Shown here: positions 25,289 through 33,950 of the stretch, piece by piece
Numbering within the stretch: the first letter of the stretch is position 1
How the letters are laid out: each line of letters begins with the position of its first letter
Source: Drosophila miranda
Lineage: Eukaryota; Arthropoda; Insecta; Diptera; Drosophilidae
Direction of reading: 5' to 3'
DNA: 64,000 nucleotides
NCBI RefSeq assembly: GCF_003369915.1
Contig: NC_046675.1
Span: forward strand, 16,368,001-16,432,000
The notes under the pieces: generated by a model
What the model saw: the letters and a program-made list of their open reading frames with translations, nothing else
What the model was told of the DNA's origin: nothing
The model's database searches: none
Program-made: the position numbers and the translations under genes

Positions 25289-27627
25289 CTAGTGGGGGCG
25301 CGCCACCATGGACAATCCACCCTCCTCCTCCAATTTGGACAGGAACTTGACGACGCGATAATTGGGTTCCGACTGACGGATCATGTCTATCATCGCGAGC
25401 AGCTTCTTGATGCCAATACTGACCCGCTTACCGGCCATATTCCGGGCAATGTTCTGCAGCTCCTCGTGACTAAACAGATCCGAATCTTCGAGCACGGCCA
25501 TAACATGTTCGGGGCTGGACAGATTGGAGACGTGCAGGACAGAGGTGAAGGCCGGCAGCATTTCCATCTCCTCCAGAACTTCGCGTCGACTGGACGTGCA
25601 TAAGATGAGCAGCTTGCGTCCCTTCGGCGGCTGCTTTTTAAGCAGCACAAGCAGAGCCTGCAGCGTGAGATTTGAGTAGCGGGGTCCAATGGATCCGTAG
25701 TCCAGCAGGCGTTCCACATTGTCTACCACAATACAGCTTAGAGTCGACCGGTAGGCATCGTCGAAGATCTTGCGTATGTGCAGGCACTTGGCGGACTCCG
25801 TGAAACCGACCATGTCCTCGGGCGAGCAGACCTTCACGAAGGGAAAGTCGCTCATCTTGGCAAGATTTGCGGCCAGCGCCGACTTGCCAGAGTTGGGGGC
25901 ACCCTCGATGAGCACGGACACCAGGCCAGAGCTCTCCGTGGCCTTGGCCTGCTGCACGTAGAGCATGCCGTCCTCCAGCAGTTTGGAGACTGGCGTACCC
26001 CAGTTTATAATGCCTCGGGCCAGCATGTTCTCCAACATTTCCTGAGCGGTGCCAAATGCCGGCTTGATGTCGTTGTCCAGAGCGTGAGTGAAGTCCAAGC
26101 GGGTGATCTTCAGTTTCTCCATGGCTTCCGGATCGACGTGCACTTTGGAGTCCGCCTTGATGAGGCGGTTCATGGCCGTCGATTGGGCTGCGCGCACTAG
26201 ACCCTCCAGTTCGGCGCCACTGAAGTTCTTTGTCCGAGCCGCGATCTCGGTGTTGTCCACATCACTGGCAATCTTGTTGAAATCACGCATACGTTTCGTG
26301 TGGATATTGAGGATCTGTACTCGACCTTGTTCGTTTGGCAGGCTAATTTCCATTTGGACCTCCAGGCGGCCGGGACGGAGCAGAGCCTCATCTATCATAT
26401 CCCTGCGATTGGTCATGCCGATGACGAGGATGTTGTTTAGCTGCTCCACACCGTCGATCTTGGCCAGCAGCTGGTTCACCACTGTGTCGTGGACCCCGCT
26501 ATTGCCCGCCACAGAGCCACGTGCCTTGCAGATGGCATCGATCTCGTCGAAGATGATGATGTGTAGGCCGCTGTTGGGTCCCAGCCGCTTTTCCTCTTCT
26601 TCGGCATCGGCAAACAGCCGCCGGATGTTGGCCTCCGATTCGCCCACATATTTGTCCAGGATTTGAGGCCCGTTTACGATCTTGGGCTCTCGAGCATTCA
26701 GCATTGTGCCAATCTGTCTGGCCATCAGCGTCTTGCCTGTGCCAGGAGGTCCATAGAGGAGGATGCCCTTGACGTGCTTGATGCCCAGCTGCTCTACCAG
26801 CTCGGGAGGAAAGACGCGCGAGGCAAAGGCTCGTCGAAAGATGGCATTGAACTCGTTGTCCAGGCCGCCGATGCCCATCTTGCCAAAGTCCCAGTCCGGA
26901 TTGATGATCGACTGCCTCACAATCTTGCCCTTGGACCTGCCCTGCAGATTCAGCACCGAGTTCTCGGCCTTCTCGAACTGCACGACCGTGTTGCCCAGGA
27001 TGCGGCCGAAACGGACATTGCGTGACTTGGGCTCTTTGCCGTCGCCAACGGTTCGGGGGTCCACCGCCTCCAGCGTCTTAACCGCCAGGCCGAGGAATTT
27101 CTTGTCCTTGAACTGAAAGACCAGTGACTGACCCACAGTCAAGGCCATTCCCGAGAACTGCATGATGAACTCCTTGGCCATTTCGTCAGAGTCGTAGGGC
27201 TCTTGGGTGGTGGTCTTTTTCTGCAAAAAGTCCGTCTCAAAGGAGACTTGGGTGATGATGTCCGAACTGGCGTCGAAGCGGTAGGGACGCACATCGATCT
27301 CCTGATTAATGGAAAGCGTCGCCCACTTGCGCTGGACCAGCGAGAAGCCCACATGATCACGTGGCAGCTCCGCGATCTTCTCCAGAGCGAAAATGTAGTG
27401 CTGTCCGGGTCCCGGCGAGATGTCCACATATCTGTCAATGGCGAAACAATGCAATTAGTTGTTGCTCTGCCTAGAGACACCCACGTAGCGCAGCGCTGGC
27501 GTCATATCGAATAAGTAGGCGAGACTGACTTTACTTCCTCGGTGAAATCGTTGATGTTTACGATGGCCTTGTTGGTCAGCGACAGCTCGTCTGTGGGGCA
27601 CTTGATGGCCTTCATTTTGTGTGCCAT
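25289..27627 (-). CDS. Nsf2: NSF2, N-ethylmaleimide-sensitive factor AAA ATPase (746 aa)
   Basis: A hexameric AAA+ ATPase that, with alpha-SNAP, disassembles cis-SNARE complexes so that vesicle fusion machinery can be reused. There are two coding exons on the minus strand: 27627-27530 (residues 1-32 plus two bases) and 27431-25289. The intron is short and phase 2, with GTCAGT donor and CAG acceptor, and restores [13 protein letters not shown]. The N domain is followed by D1 with Walker A GPPGTGKT (residues 260-267) and Walker B IIIFDEID (about 324-331). D2 has GAPNSGKS (543-550) and IVVDNVE. Length equals the usual 745-752 residues. The N-terminus ([20 protein letters not shown]) matches the fly Nsf2 paralogue better than comatose (Nsf1), by recollection. 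No disabling change is visible. Confidence 0.96.
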
Positions 27628-27722
27628 TTTGAACAGTATTTCTAAATGTTTGCTCCTCAAATCAACGCGATAAATATTTTTGCCAGCAATATTTTTTTTC
27701 TGAGTCACCAACAGCTGATGTC

Positions 27723-27733
27723 CAGTGTGACCG
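27723..27733 (-). promoter_or_regulatory. Nsf2: Motif 1 core promoter element of Nsf2
   Basis: On the minus strand CGGTCACACTG lies about 100 bases upstream of the Nsf2 ATG, with GGTATATATC just upstream of it. CGGTCACACTR is the fly Motif 1 (M1BP) core promoter element, and GGTATATTT-like sequences match Ohler motif 6. Together they mark a TATA-less housekeeping promoter. Transcription probably starts close to this element. Confidence 0.7.
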
Positions 27734-28008
27734 ACGTCAGATATATACCATCTGATTTTAAAAAAAACTCGTAAATATTCTCACGAATTCAAGTTATATA
27801 TTCCGTCGAATATTACTAGCTAAATAGATCTCAGCCCTGCCCACATAATTGTATCCACTTAATGAACCTATTTTCTACTTGACTGGGTTATTTTCGACTA
27901 AAATACGGCTTAAACAAAAAAGGTCAACAAAACGGCAATTTTCTCCAAGAAGCGCAACCAAAATAAGAGAAACAACAGAAAGAAATCCGCCGCCAGGAAA
28001 CGAGTGGC

Positions 28009-28215
28009 TTGAAGTCCCTCTCCAGGGCGCACTTCTTGACCACAGTGCGATAGCGATGCTTGTCCATGGGTAGGCCAAAGAGTATGTTCTGTCGCACGGT
28101 GCCCGTAAAGAGCTATGGCTCCTGGGAAGCATACGATGGAGCCCGCATCCGGATTAAGCTCTCCCAGAAGGGACTAGACTTGACAGAACCCGCTGCACCG
28201 ATGATTGGGTCATTC
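28009..28215 (-). pseudogene. Decayed ABCC (MRP-type) transporter NBD1 fragment
   Basis: Minus-strand translation gives a recognisable but broken nucleotide-binding domain. A degenerate Walker A (IIGAAGSVKSS, where the family has GxxGxGKS) is followed out of frame by LGELNPDAGS. A short loss comes next, then SYASQEP, an in-frame TAG where the family has Trp, LFTGTVRQNILFG, and YRTVVKKCALERDFK. These are hallmark residues of the first NBD of ABCC/MRP exporters around the Q-loop. The stop, the frame changes and the loss of the rest of the gene show that it is non-functional. It sits between Nsf2 and the TRM13 gene. Confidence 0.85.
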
Positions 28216-28388
28216 CCTGCGGCTGATCTAAACGATCGGTATAGAGCTGGACAGCCTATCGCTGCCAGCCCAAACTATTGGAGTTTACTAACGCTCCGCG
28301 TCATGTCAACATCTTTCTGAACACTTTCCGGTGCTTTTGGCATACATATGCATTCGATAGTAAATTTGAGTGATCTTTCAGGATCTTC

Positions 28389-28580
28389 ATGACACCCAAG
28401 ATCCGATCCCGGGTGATAATCCGTTGCGAGGGAACCTCTGTGAACAGTGTGCACTTGACAAAGGAACTGGGTTGGCAGGGCCCGAGCTACGCTGAAGTCG
28501 CCATTAAATGGAAACGGTTGCCGAAGGAGAATTCCGATTTCTATGTGGAAGAAGAAAAATACAAAAGCAAGCTCAAGTAA
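28389..28580 (+). CDS. Hypothetical 63-aa ORF or gene fragment
   Basis: The ORF encodes a basic, soluble 63-residue peptide (begins [17 protein letters not shown]) with rather coding-like composition. A CTTTCAG acceptor-like sequence lies about 10 bases upstream of the ATG. I do not recognise a family. It lies 170 bases from the ABCC relic and may be another displaced coding fragment rather than a functional gene. It has no signal peptide or membrane segment. Confidence 0.25.
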   Translation: MTPKIRSRVIIRCEGTSVNSVHLTKELGWQGPSYAEVAIKWKRLPKENSDFYVEEEKYKSKLK

Positions 28581-28599
28581 TATATGTAGGTTAGCGGGC

Positions 28600-29278
28600 G
28601 GCGGCGAAAATGTTAAGGCGGCGATTAGCCAAGTGCTATAGATTAGGGCGACTCATTGTCGATGCGTAAATGCTCATTGGCGCATGCCTTTGTCGCTTGC
28701 AGTTGTATATTGCTTAATTCCATACAAAGATCTAATAAGTTGTACGTACTCTTGCATACTTTTCATTTTCATCACGCTTATCTGATTATAAGCTAATCTA
28801 TTTTTTTTTTTTTTTCTTTAATGGGTGTCAATGTACGATACAAAATTTATCCAGAGCATGGGCTGTATTCCTAATATTCTCTTTATTAGTTTATCAAGTC
28901 TCCTTTGCTGGAGTGCTGCTGTTTTTTTTTGTTTTCTCATTTACATACATATATGTACATATATATATATATATGCTATATATCTCTTAAAGTTACGAGT
29001 CACATATTCAAATATAGTAGTAGTTGCTCATAATGATCATCATCAGCATTATTAGCCCGCTATAGTTAGTCTGAAGTATGTTTTGTTTTTAGTGGGACCA
29101 CACGAAGTACTGAACGAAACTTAAAAGCGGTATCCAGCTAAAGCGTAATACACAAGTCTACCAGAGCGCTCTTATCACAAGTCAAATTGCATGCCGTTGC
29201 TGATGCCAATGCCGACATCACCGCCACCAGTGTCCGGCACCTGCAGTCACTCCTATATCTGCCGCTCATCCTTTGCGG
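28600..29278. other. AT-rich spacer and probable TRM13 3' UTR
   Basis: No gene is supported. The stretch contains a T-run at 28,801-28,815, an alternating TA/CATATA stretch (about 28,945-28,985) and, on the minus strand, possible ATTAAA signals. The portion next to 29,279 is likely the 3' UTR of the methyltransferase gene. Confidence 0.4.
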
Positions 29279-30556
29279 TCAGCTTTTCATGGGTTTGGCT
29301 ATGAGCACGACATTTTCCAACGTGATTTCCCGCGGGACATAGAACTTCAGCGACGCATCGAAGCCGTTGGCTCGCAGATGCTCAAGACGACCTTGATCCA
29401 AGACGCGCTTGCACTGGTAGCCGATCTGTTCGCGCTGCTCTCGAGTCAATCTTTGGGTGGGCGGCTCGCCGAGCTCTTCATGCGCCTCCGCCATGGCCTT
29501 GCGACGCTCCCGACTGAGGCCCGTGCCGCAGACAGCCCAACTAACCATTTTGGTGATGATGGCGAACTCCCGGTGTCCAAGGCCTGCCGCCTGCAGCCAG
29601 GTCTGACCGACGTAAGAGCGCCAGGAGCAGCGGTGATGGCAGCAGAGAGCAATAAGGATGTAATCCGTGGGAGCGGCTCCATGGGCCAGAACACAGCGCA
29701 ACGTAAGATCCGTGGCCGCTCCGCACAGGTGCTTAGACAAAGCGACATTGCGTTTGGTTTGCTCCAACTCTGGCAGCGCGGAAATCTTGAGGTCTCCTAT
29801 GTCAGCGCGAATGCGCTGCACCAGCTCCTTGTTCGTCACCTTGTTGTCCTTCTTGTGGCGCAGCGACATGCGATCGATAAGCACCACCTGCGAGTGGGAC
29901 AGGCCCTGGGTTTCCAGCGCTGTGGCCAGGAAGTAGGCCAGCTGGCCCTTGCCGGCGCCAAACTCAATGAAGCTGGTGCTGTCGGTCAGCTGCTGGTCGT
30001 GCTCGAGGATGCCCAACAGAGCAGAGGCCTGCACCAGATGCTTGCGGGACTCCTGGCCGTACTCCTCGTGGCCGAGTGGCTCCTCCAGGGTGGCGTGCTG
30101 CAAATGCAGCTCCTCGATGCTGTTGGCAACGTGTTTGTCGTACAGAGCCTGTACTTTGTCTATTACGCTGTAGAACTCTGTATCCTCTAGCTCGTGGAGT
30201 CTCAACTTGCTGTTTATTTCGTCTTCCAGAGGATTTTCCAACTCCTCGCCGGCGTTTATATTCTTGACGATGTAGGGCAGCGTGCTGGCCTGGTCCCGGG
30301 CATTGCAGATTGTCAGGTGCTTCGCCAGCTTTCTCTTTAATACCGTATGCTTTGGGTCTAGTGGACAGGGAATCCGTTCAGCAGCCGCGTCCACGGCTTT
30401 GCTTTCTTCAGTGGCAGGGGAATGGGCACCGCAGAAGAGGCTTTCCTTGTTGGCTGCCATCTTGCAGTGTCGTTTCTTGCGTGGCACCCAGTAGGTGCAC
30501 GTGGTAACTGCGGCCACATCGTCCTTTTGGGTCATCTTGGGCTTCTTGGCAGTCAT
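29279..30556 (-). CDS. TRM13-type tRNA 2'-O-methyltransferase (425 aa)
   Basis: Predicted SAM-dependent enzyme that 2'-O-methylates position 4 of the acceptor stem of certain tRNAs, as in yeast Trm13 and human TRMT13. It is an intact single-exon gene. A CCCH zinc finger lies at residues 20-45 (C20, C31, C42, H45). A CHHC U11-48K-type finger lies at residues 64-84 (C64, H70, H80, C84). The Rossmann SAM-binding motif EFGAGKGQLAYF starts near residue 198. The TRM13 signature SKHLCGAATDLTL lies near 274-286, followed by CCHHRCSW. The length fits the family (about 420-480 residues). The promoter region 50 bases upstream has Motif 1, DRE and motif 6 elements. The long open frame on the opposite strand is a shadow of this gene. 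Confidence 0.93.
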   Translation of the reverse strand: MTAKKPKMTQKDDVAAVTTCTYWVPRKKRHCKMAANKESLFCGAHSPATEESKAVDAAAERIPCPLDPKHTVLKRKLAKHLTICNARDQASTLPYIVKNINAGEELENPLEDEINSKLRLHELEDTEFYSVIDKVQALYDKHVANSIEELHLQHATLEEPLGHEEYGQESRKHLVQASALLGILEHDQQLTDSTSFIEFGAGKGQLAYFLATALETQGLSHSQVVLIDRMSLRHKKDNKVTNKELVQRIRADIGDLKISALPELEQTKRNVALSKHLCGAATDLTLRCVLAHGAAPTDYILIALCCHHRCSWRSYVGQTWLQAAGLGHREFAIITKMVSWAVCGTGLSRERRKAMAEAHEELGEPPTQRLTREQREQIGYQCKRVLDQGRLEHLRANGFDASLKFYVPREITLENVVLIAKPMKS

Positions 30557-30608
30557 GTAAATCAGATTTTTTAAAGTAATTCCTAACTCGTGCGGTTGAA
30601 GTTAACAG

Positions 30609-30690
30609 CAGTGTGACCGCGGATTTATCGATAAAATATACCGTCCGACCCTCAGAAATATACCAAATATAATATATATACCGTATTATA
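30609..30690 (-). promoter_or_regulatory. Motif 1/DRE/motif 6 promoter of the TRM13 gene
   Basis: Reading the minus strand toward the gene, there are two or three GGTATATTT-like motif 6 copies, then GAGGGTCGG, another GGTATATTT, a perfect DRE TATCGATA (30,626-30,633) and CGGTCACACTG Motif 1 (30,609-30,619). The ATG lies about 53 bases further on. This is the standard TATA-less housekeeping architecture of flies. The same 70-base arrangement recurs in inverted orientation at 31,198-31,265 in front of SmD2. Confidence 0.75.
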
Positions 30691-30955
30691 CCGAAAAATT
30701 GCTGAATATCGGTTCATTTTGAACCCCAAAAAATACCGAAAAGTATTAAAAATACCGTAAACGGTCACCCTGGTTAACAGTCCAGGTGCGCGTCCAACAG
30801 CACTCTGTAATGAGCTGGAGCTCCGATGCGATAACAGATGACGGTCGCGTCTAACAGCACTCGTATTCAGTCGATAGTATCGATGGGCGTTTGGCAGTGA
30901 AAAGTATATTGTAGAAATTTGATTCATGAATTGGATAAAAATATAGTCCTCAAAA
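30691..30955. other. Spacer between divergent promoters, with promoter-like debris
   Basis: The stretch contains plus-strand AATACCG repeats, a Motif 1-like CGGTCACCCTGG at about 30,765, two copies of a GCGTCYAACAGCACTC sequence about 59 bases apart (30,788 and 30,847), and a DRE-like TCGATAGTATCGATGGG at 30,871. These precede the decayed ORF at 30,956 and look like a third, partly eroded housekeeping promoter. Confidence 0.4.
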
Positions 30956-31093
30956 TGCCAGTATCAAGAGCAAACGTTAACGCAGGATTAAGTCTTTTTG
31001 GGCAATGAAGAGGACCCCCACCTATTAAAACATTAAAAATGTATGGCCGACAGCTGATTAGGTTGAAAGCCTTGTAACGAGACCAACACAAAA
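30956..31093 (+). pseudogene. Decayed small coding remnant
   Basis: An ATG in good context (TCAAAATG) opens a 17-codon frame (MPVSRANVNAGLSLFGQ) that stops at 31,007. The neighbouring frame continues plausibly as GNEEDPHLLK. The original frame then reads IKTLKMYGRQLIRLKAL, a stop, and RDQHK. The coding-like composition interrupted by at least one frame change and two stops suggests an eroded gene. I do not recognise the family. A DRE-like element lies about 80 bases upstream of the ATG. Confidence 0.5.
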
Positions 31094-31197
31094 AGGATGG
31101 ATGATTCCAAATATATAAAAAAACTTTTTTGTTACGTTTTTATTACGAAAATAATTGTTTTTTCATCGGTATATTTACGTTATATTTTCAAAATGAG

Positions 31198-31265
31198 ACG
31201 GTATATATTGGTATGTTAATGAGGGTCGGGTGGTATATTTGATCAATATGTCCGCGGTCACACTG
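31198..31265 (+). promoter_or_regulatory. SmD2: Motif 1/motif 6 promoter of SmD2
   Basis: On the plus strand GGTATATATT, GGTATGTTA, GAGGGTCGGG and GGTATATTTGATCAATATG lead into CGCGGTCACACTG, the Motif 1 core at 31,255-31,265. A perfect DRE TATCGATA follows at 31,370-31,377. This fits the promoter of a housekeeping splicing gene. It is the inverted counterpart of the TRM13 promoter arm. Confidence 0.75.
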
Positions 31266-31507
31266 TTCGCTCCAATACAAATTATTTCGATATATCAAAC
31301 CTGCTAAATTTAAATATCGCCAAAAATACCGCACCGAAAATATCGTATCAATAATGGCAAAAAATCACATATCGATACATCGATATAATATCAACAAGAA
31401 AAAAGCCGCGTTTCGACAAATTTTTCGACAAAATCCACAAAAACTAACAAAAAACAAGTGATAAACTATTTCTTCTTGTATTTAACAACATCTAAAGCTA
31501 CTATAAC

Positions 31508-31981
31508 ATGTAAGTAACATCAGGAAAGTATGAAAACCGAATACTGCGACTCATGCCGACCAGCGACATGTGCGTCGGCTTTTGCGATTGTTGTAGCGTC
31601 CAATAACTTGCATTATTTTGCAGGGCTCTTGTGAAACCGAAGTCGGAGCTGACACCCGAGGAGCTGGCCCGCCAGGAGGAAGAGGAGTTCAACACTGGAC
31701 CCCTGTCCGTGCTCACACAGTCCGTGAAGAACAACACGCAAGTGCTCATCAATTGCCGCAATAACAAGAAGCTGCTGGGCCGCGTGAAGGCCTTCGACCG
31801 CCATTGCAACATGGTGCTAGAGAACGTCAAGGAAATGTGGACGGAGCTGCCGCGAACGGGCAAGGGCAAAAAGAAGGTGAAGCCCGTCAACAAAGATCGC
31901 TTCATCTCGAAAATGTTTCTGCGCGGCGACTCTGTGATCCTGGTGCTGCGAAATCCCCTGGCCACAGCAGCCGGTAAATAG
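31508..31981 (+). CDS. SmD2: SmD2, core snRNP protein (119 aa)
   Basis: SmD2 is one of seven Sm proteins that form the ring on U1, U2, U4 and U5 snRNAs. The coding exons are 31508-31509 and 31624-31981. The start codon itself is split: exon 1 ends ...AAC AT, the intron runs from GTAAGT at 31,510 to TTTGCAG at 31,623, and exon 2 supplies the G, giving [15 protein letters not shown]. Sm1 and Sm2 motifs are clear: [33 protein letters not shown], cited here only by its ends (NNTQVL to LENV), and [11 protein letters not shown] near the C-terminus. The length matches the 118-119 residues of other SmD2 proteins. A canonical AATAAA lies at 32,035-32,040. Confidence 0.96.
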
Positions 31982-32034
31982 ACTGCACTTTTACCAAAAC
32001 CCAAAACACGAATAGAATACTTTCCACTGAAGTC

Positions 32035-32040
32035 AATAAA
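32035..32040 (+). terminator. SmD2: SmD2 poly(A) signal AATAAA
   Basis: A perfect AATAAA lies 54 bases past the SmD2 stop. The converging PEBP gene ends at 32,116, so the two convergent 3' ends are only about 130 bases apart. Confidence 0.75.
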
Positions 32041-32115
32041 ACCAAAAGCGATTGTCTATAATTAAACCAAAAATGTGCACTGTGCATAGCATGGGTGTGC
32101 TTCAGAGGTAAGCTC

Positions 32116-32804
32116 TTACTCCTCGGAGAGCTGCTTGTGGAGCTCGGGGACGTAGTCGTCGTACTGCGCCTGGTAGAAGTTACCGGCCACGGGATTGCCT
32201 AGCTGATACGTCTCTGCAAACTTTGCTGCCTTGAAACTGGGTCTGTCCCGACGAGACTTGTTGCTGACGTGCGGCTCCTTAAAGTCCAGCTTGCCGGACT
32301 GCTTGTACAGCAGGAAGACATAGCGATGGAGGCCCGTTCCCTTGGGCGGGCCGGAGCCAATGTAGGCAGTCAACACCTCGCCCCTGGCCACGTCGTTGCC
32401 GGGAATATTGACCACCACCCAGTGTTTGAACTCACGGAACTTTGGATCGGCACGACTGGGTGCATCGGGATCTGTGAGGATCAATGTGTAGTAGTCTCCG
32501 GACGCGGCAGACCACTCGACCAAGGGCTGATCCTTGACTTGTGTGGGCGTGAGCTCCACTCCTTCCTTTGCAACGAGTCCCTGTTTGTATGTGACCTTTG
32601 AACGGAAAGTTTAAAATAGTTTTATTATTCGTTTTAGTTTCGGCGACGTTTTCTTTGTCTCTGTTGCCCCACCTTTAGAAACTGGTTTGGCGCCTGGGCA
32701 ATGACATCGGGCACCACCTTATGCGAAGCAAAGACTTCCTCCACGGAGGCAGAAGAGTGCACAGCCGCTACAATGCTGGCTAACAGTATTGGAATCAGCA
32801 TCAT
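32116..32804 (-). CDS. PEBP-family protein 1, secreted type (203 aa)
   Basis: Phosphatidylethanolamine-binding protein (PEBP/RKIP-like) with a ligand pocket for phospholipid headgroups. The physiological role of the fly members is poorly defined. Exons are 32804-32673 and 32595-32116, with a phase-0 intron (GTGGGG/AAG) that gives NQFLKVTYKQG. Residues 1-18 ([18 protein letters not shown]) look like a signal peptide. Family hallmarks are VTY at the exon junction, [12 protein letters not shown], and [14 protein letters not shown] (ligand-site DPDAP and GxHR motifs). A second Met follows the first directly. It is the most 3' of three tandem paralogues on the same strand, and I recall a matching D. 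melanogaster cluster (CG17919/CG10298/CG17917). Confidence 0.92.
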
Positions 32805-33044
32805 CTCTCTGGACTGAACTGGAAAAATGAGAACAGATTTATATGGAAAAGGCGACCAGCTCCCGAACAAGGTCTGACAGCAACTGAAACCAGTTTGACC
32901 CGGTGGCACACTGTTAAAGCGAGTCTGGCAGAGCTTTTAGTGGGAAAGCATCCCATGATCAAGCTCTTTGTTAATTACTCGTTGCGCTTCAATGCGAATT
33001 TTAATAGTTTTTAGATACACAATTTGTGACTATATATTTAATGG

Positions 33045-33666
33045 CTACTTCTTGCCAGAGAGTTGCTTGTACAGCTTGGGCACATAGTCATCGTACTTGG
33101 CCTGGAAGCAGTTGCCGGCCACGGGACTGCCAAGACCGTACTTGCCCACGAACTTGGTGGTGCTAAACTTGGCTCGATTATCGCCGCTGGTCTTGGGTAT
33201 GCGTGGTTCTTTGCAGGATAGCTTCTGCTTCTGCTTGAAGAGCAGGAATACATATCGGTGAAGTCCCGTGCCCTCGGGCGGCCCAGCGCCTACATATTCG
33301 CTCAGCACGTCACCTTTTGCGATCTGAGTGCCGGGTATGTTGACCACGAGCCAATGATGCCACTCGCGGAACTTGGGCTGCTTGCGGCTTGGAGCATCCG
33401 GATCGGTTAGGATGAGCGTGTACAGCGCCTCCGGCTCAGCGTCCCATTCCACATTCGGCTGAGCCTTTACCTGAGTGGGTGTCAGCTCGCCGCCCTTGTC
33501 GACGACCAGACCGCCTCCATAGGTGACCTATGAGGACTTACAGACGGTTACAAAGGTCATACGCTTGTTGGGATCCTACCTTGAGTAGTTTATTTGGCCC
33601 CACGGGGATTACATCTGGAACAATTTCATGCTTTGCAAAGCATTCGGCAGCTTCGGAACTCGACAT
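33045..33666 (-). CDS. PEBP-family protein 2, probably cytosolic (189 aa)
   Basis: Second tandem PEBP paralogue. Exons are 33666-33580 and 33527-33045, joined in phase 0 (GTAGGA/TAG) as [22 protein letters not shown] and [14 protein letters not shown] are intact, so the ligand pocket should be functional. I chose the ATG at 33,666 ([10 protein letters not shown]), which gives a cytosolic protein of ordinary family length. The frame stays open upstream to an ATG at 33,741, adding a hydrophobic MIIACLAFFSILF segment that resembles the signal peptides of its two neighbours. A CCCAACAG acceptor-like site lies between the two starts. Which start is used cannot be settled here. Confidence 0.88.
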
Positions 33667-33950
33667 TTTCGAACGTTTTGATATATTCTGCTTCTGTTGG
33701 GTAAATAAGATACTAAAAAAGGCTAGGCACGCTATGATCAAAATATTTACATATGTGCGATGTGGCTTCTGTTTTGGAATGTCTTATTCTAAGAACCCCC
33801 TATTCTGTATTCTACCAATAGTTTGTACAAAGTCAGTCTCATGAGCAGACCCACTAATGCCATTCCCGGATACTTTAAGGTATTTACCAACTAATTTCTT
33901 TCGTTTGTTTGGTATATTAGTGAATAACCGAATTTATCTTCATCTTTAAA

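Noticed and set aside
26088-27116. Plus-strand open frames of up to 192 codons
   Set aside because: They are antisense shadows of the Nsf2 coding exon.
29273-30190. 305-codon plus-strand open frame
   Set aside because: It lies exactly antisense to the TRM13-type gene and is a shadow of its codon bias.
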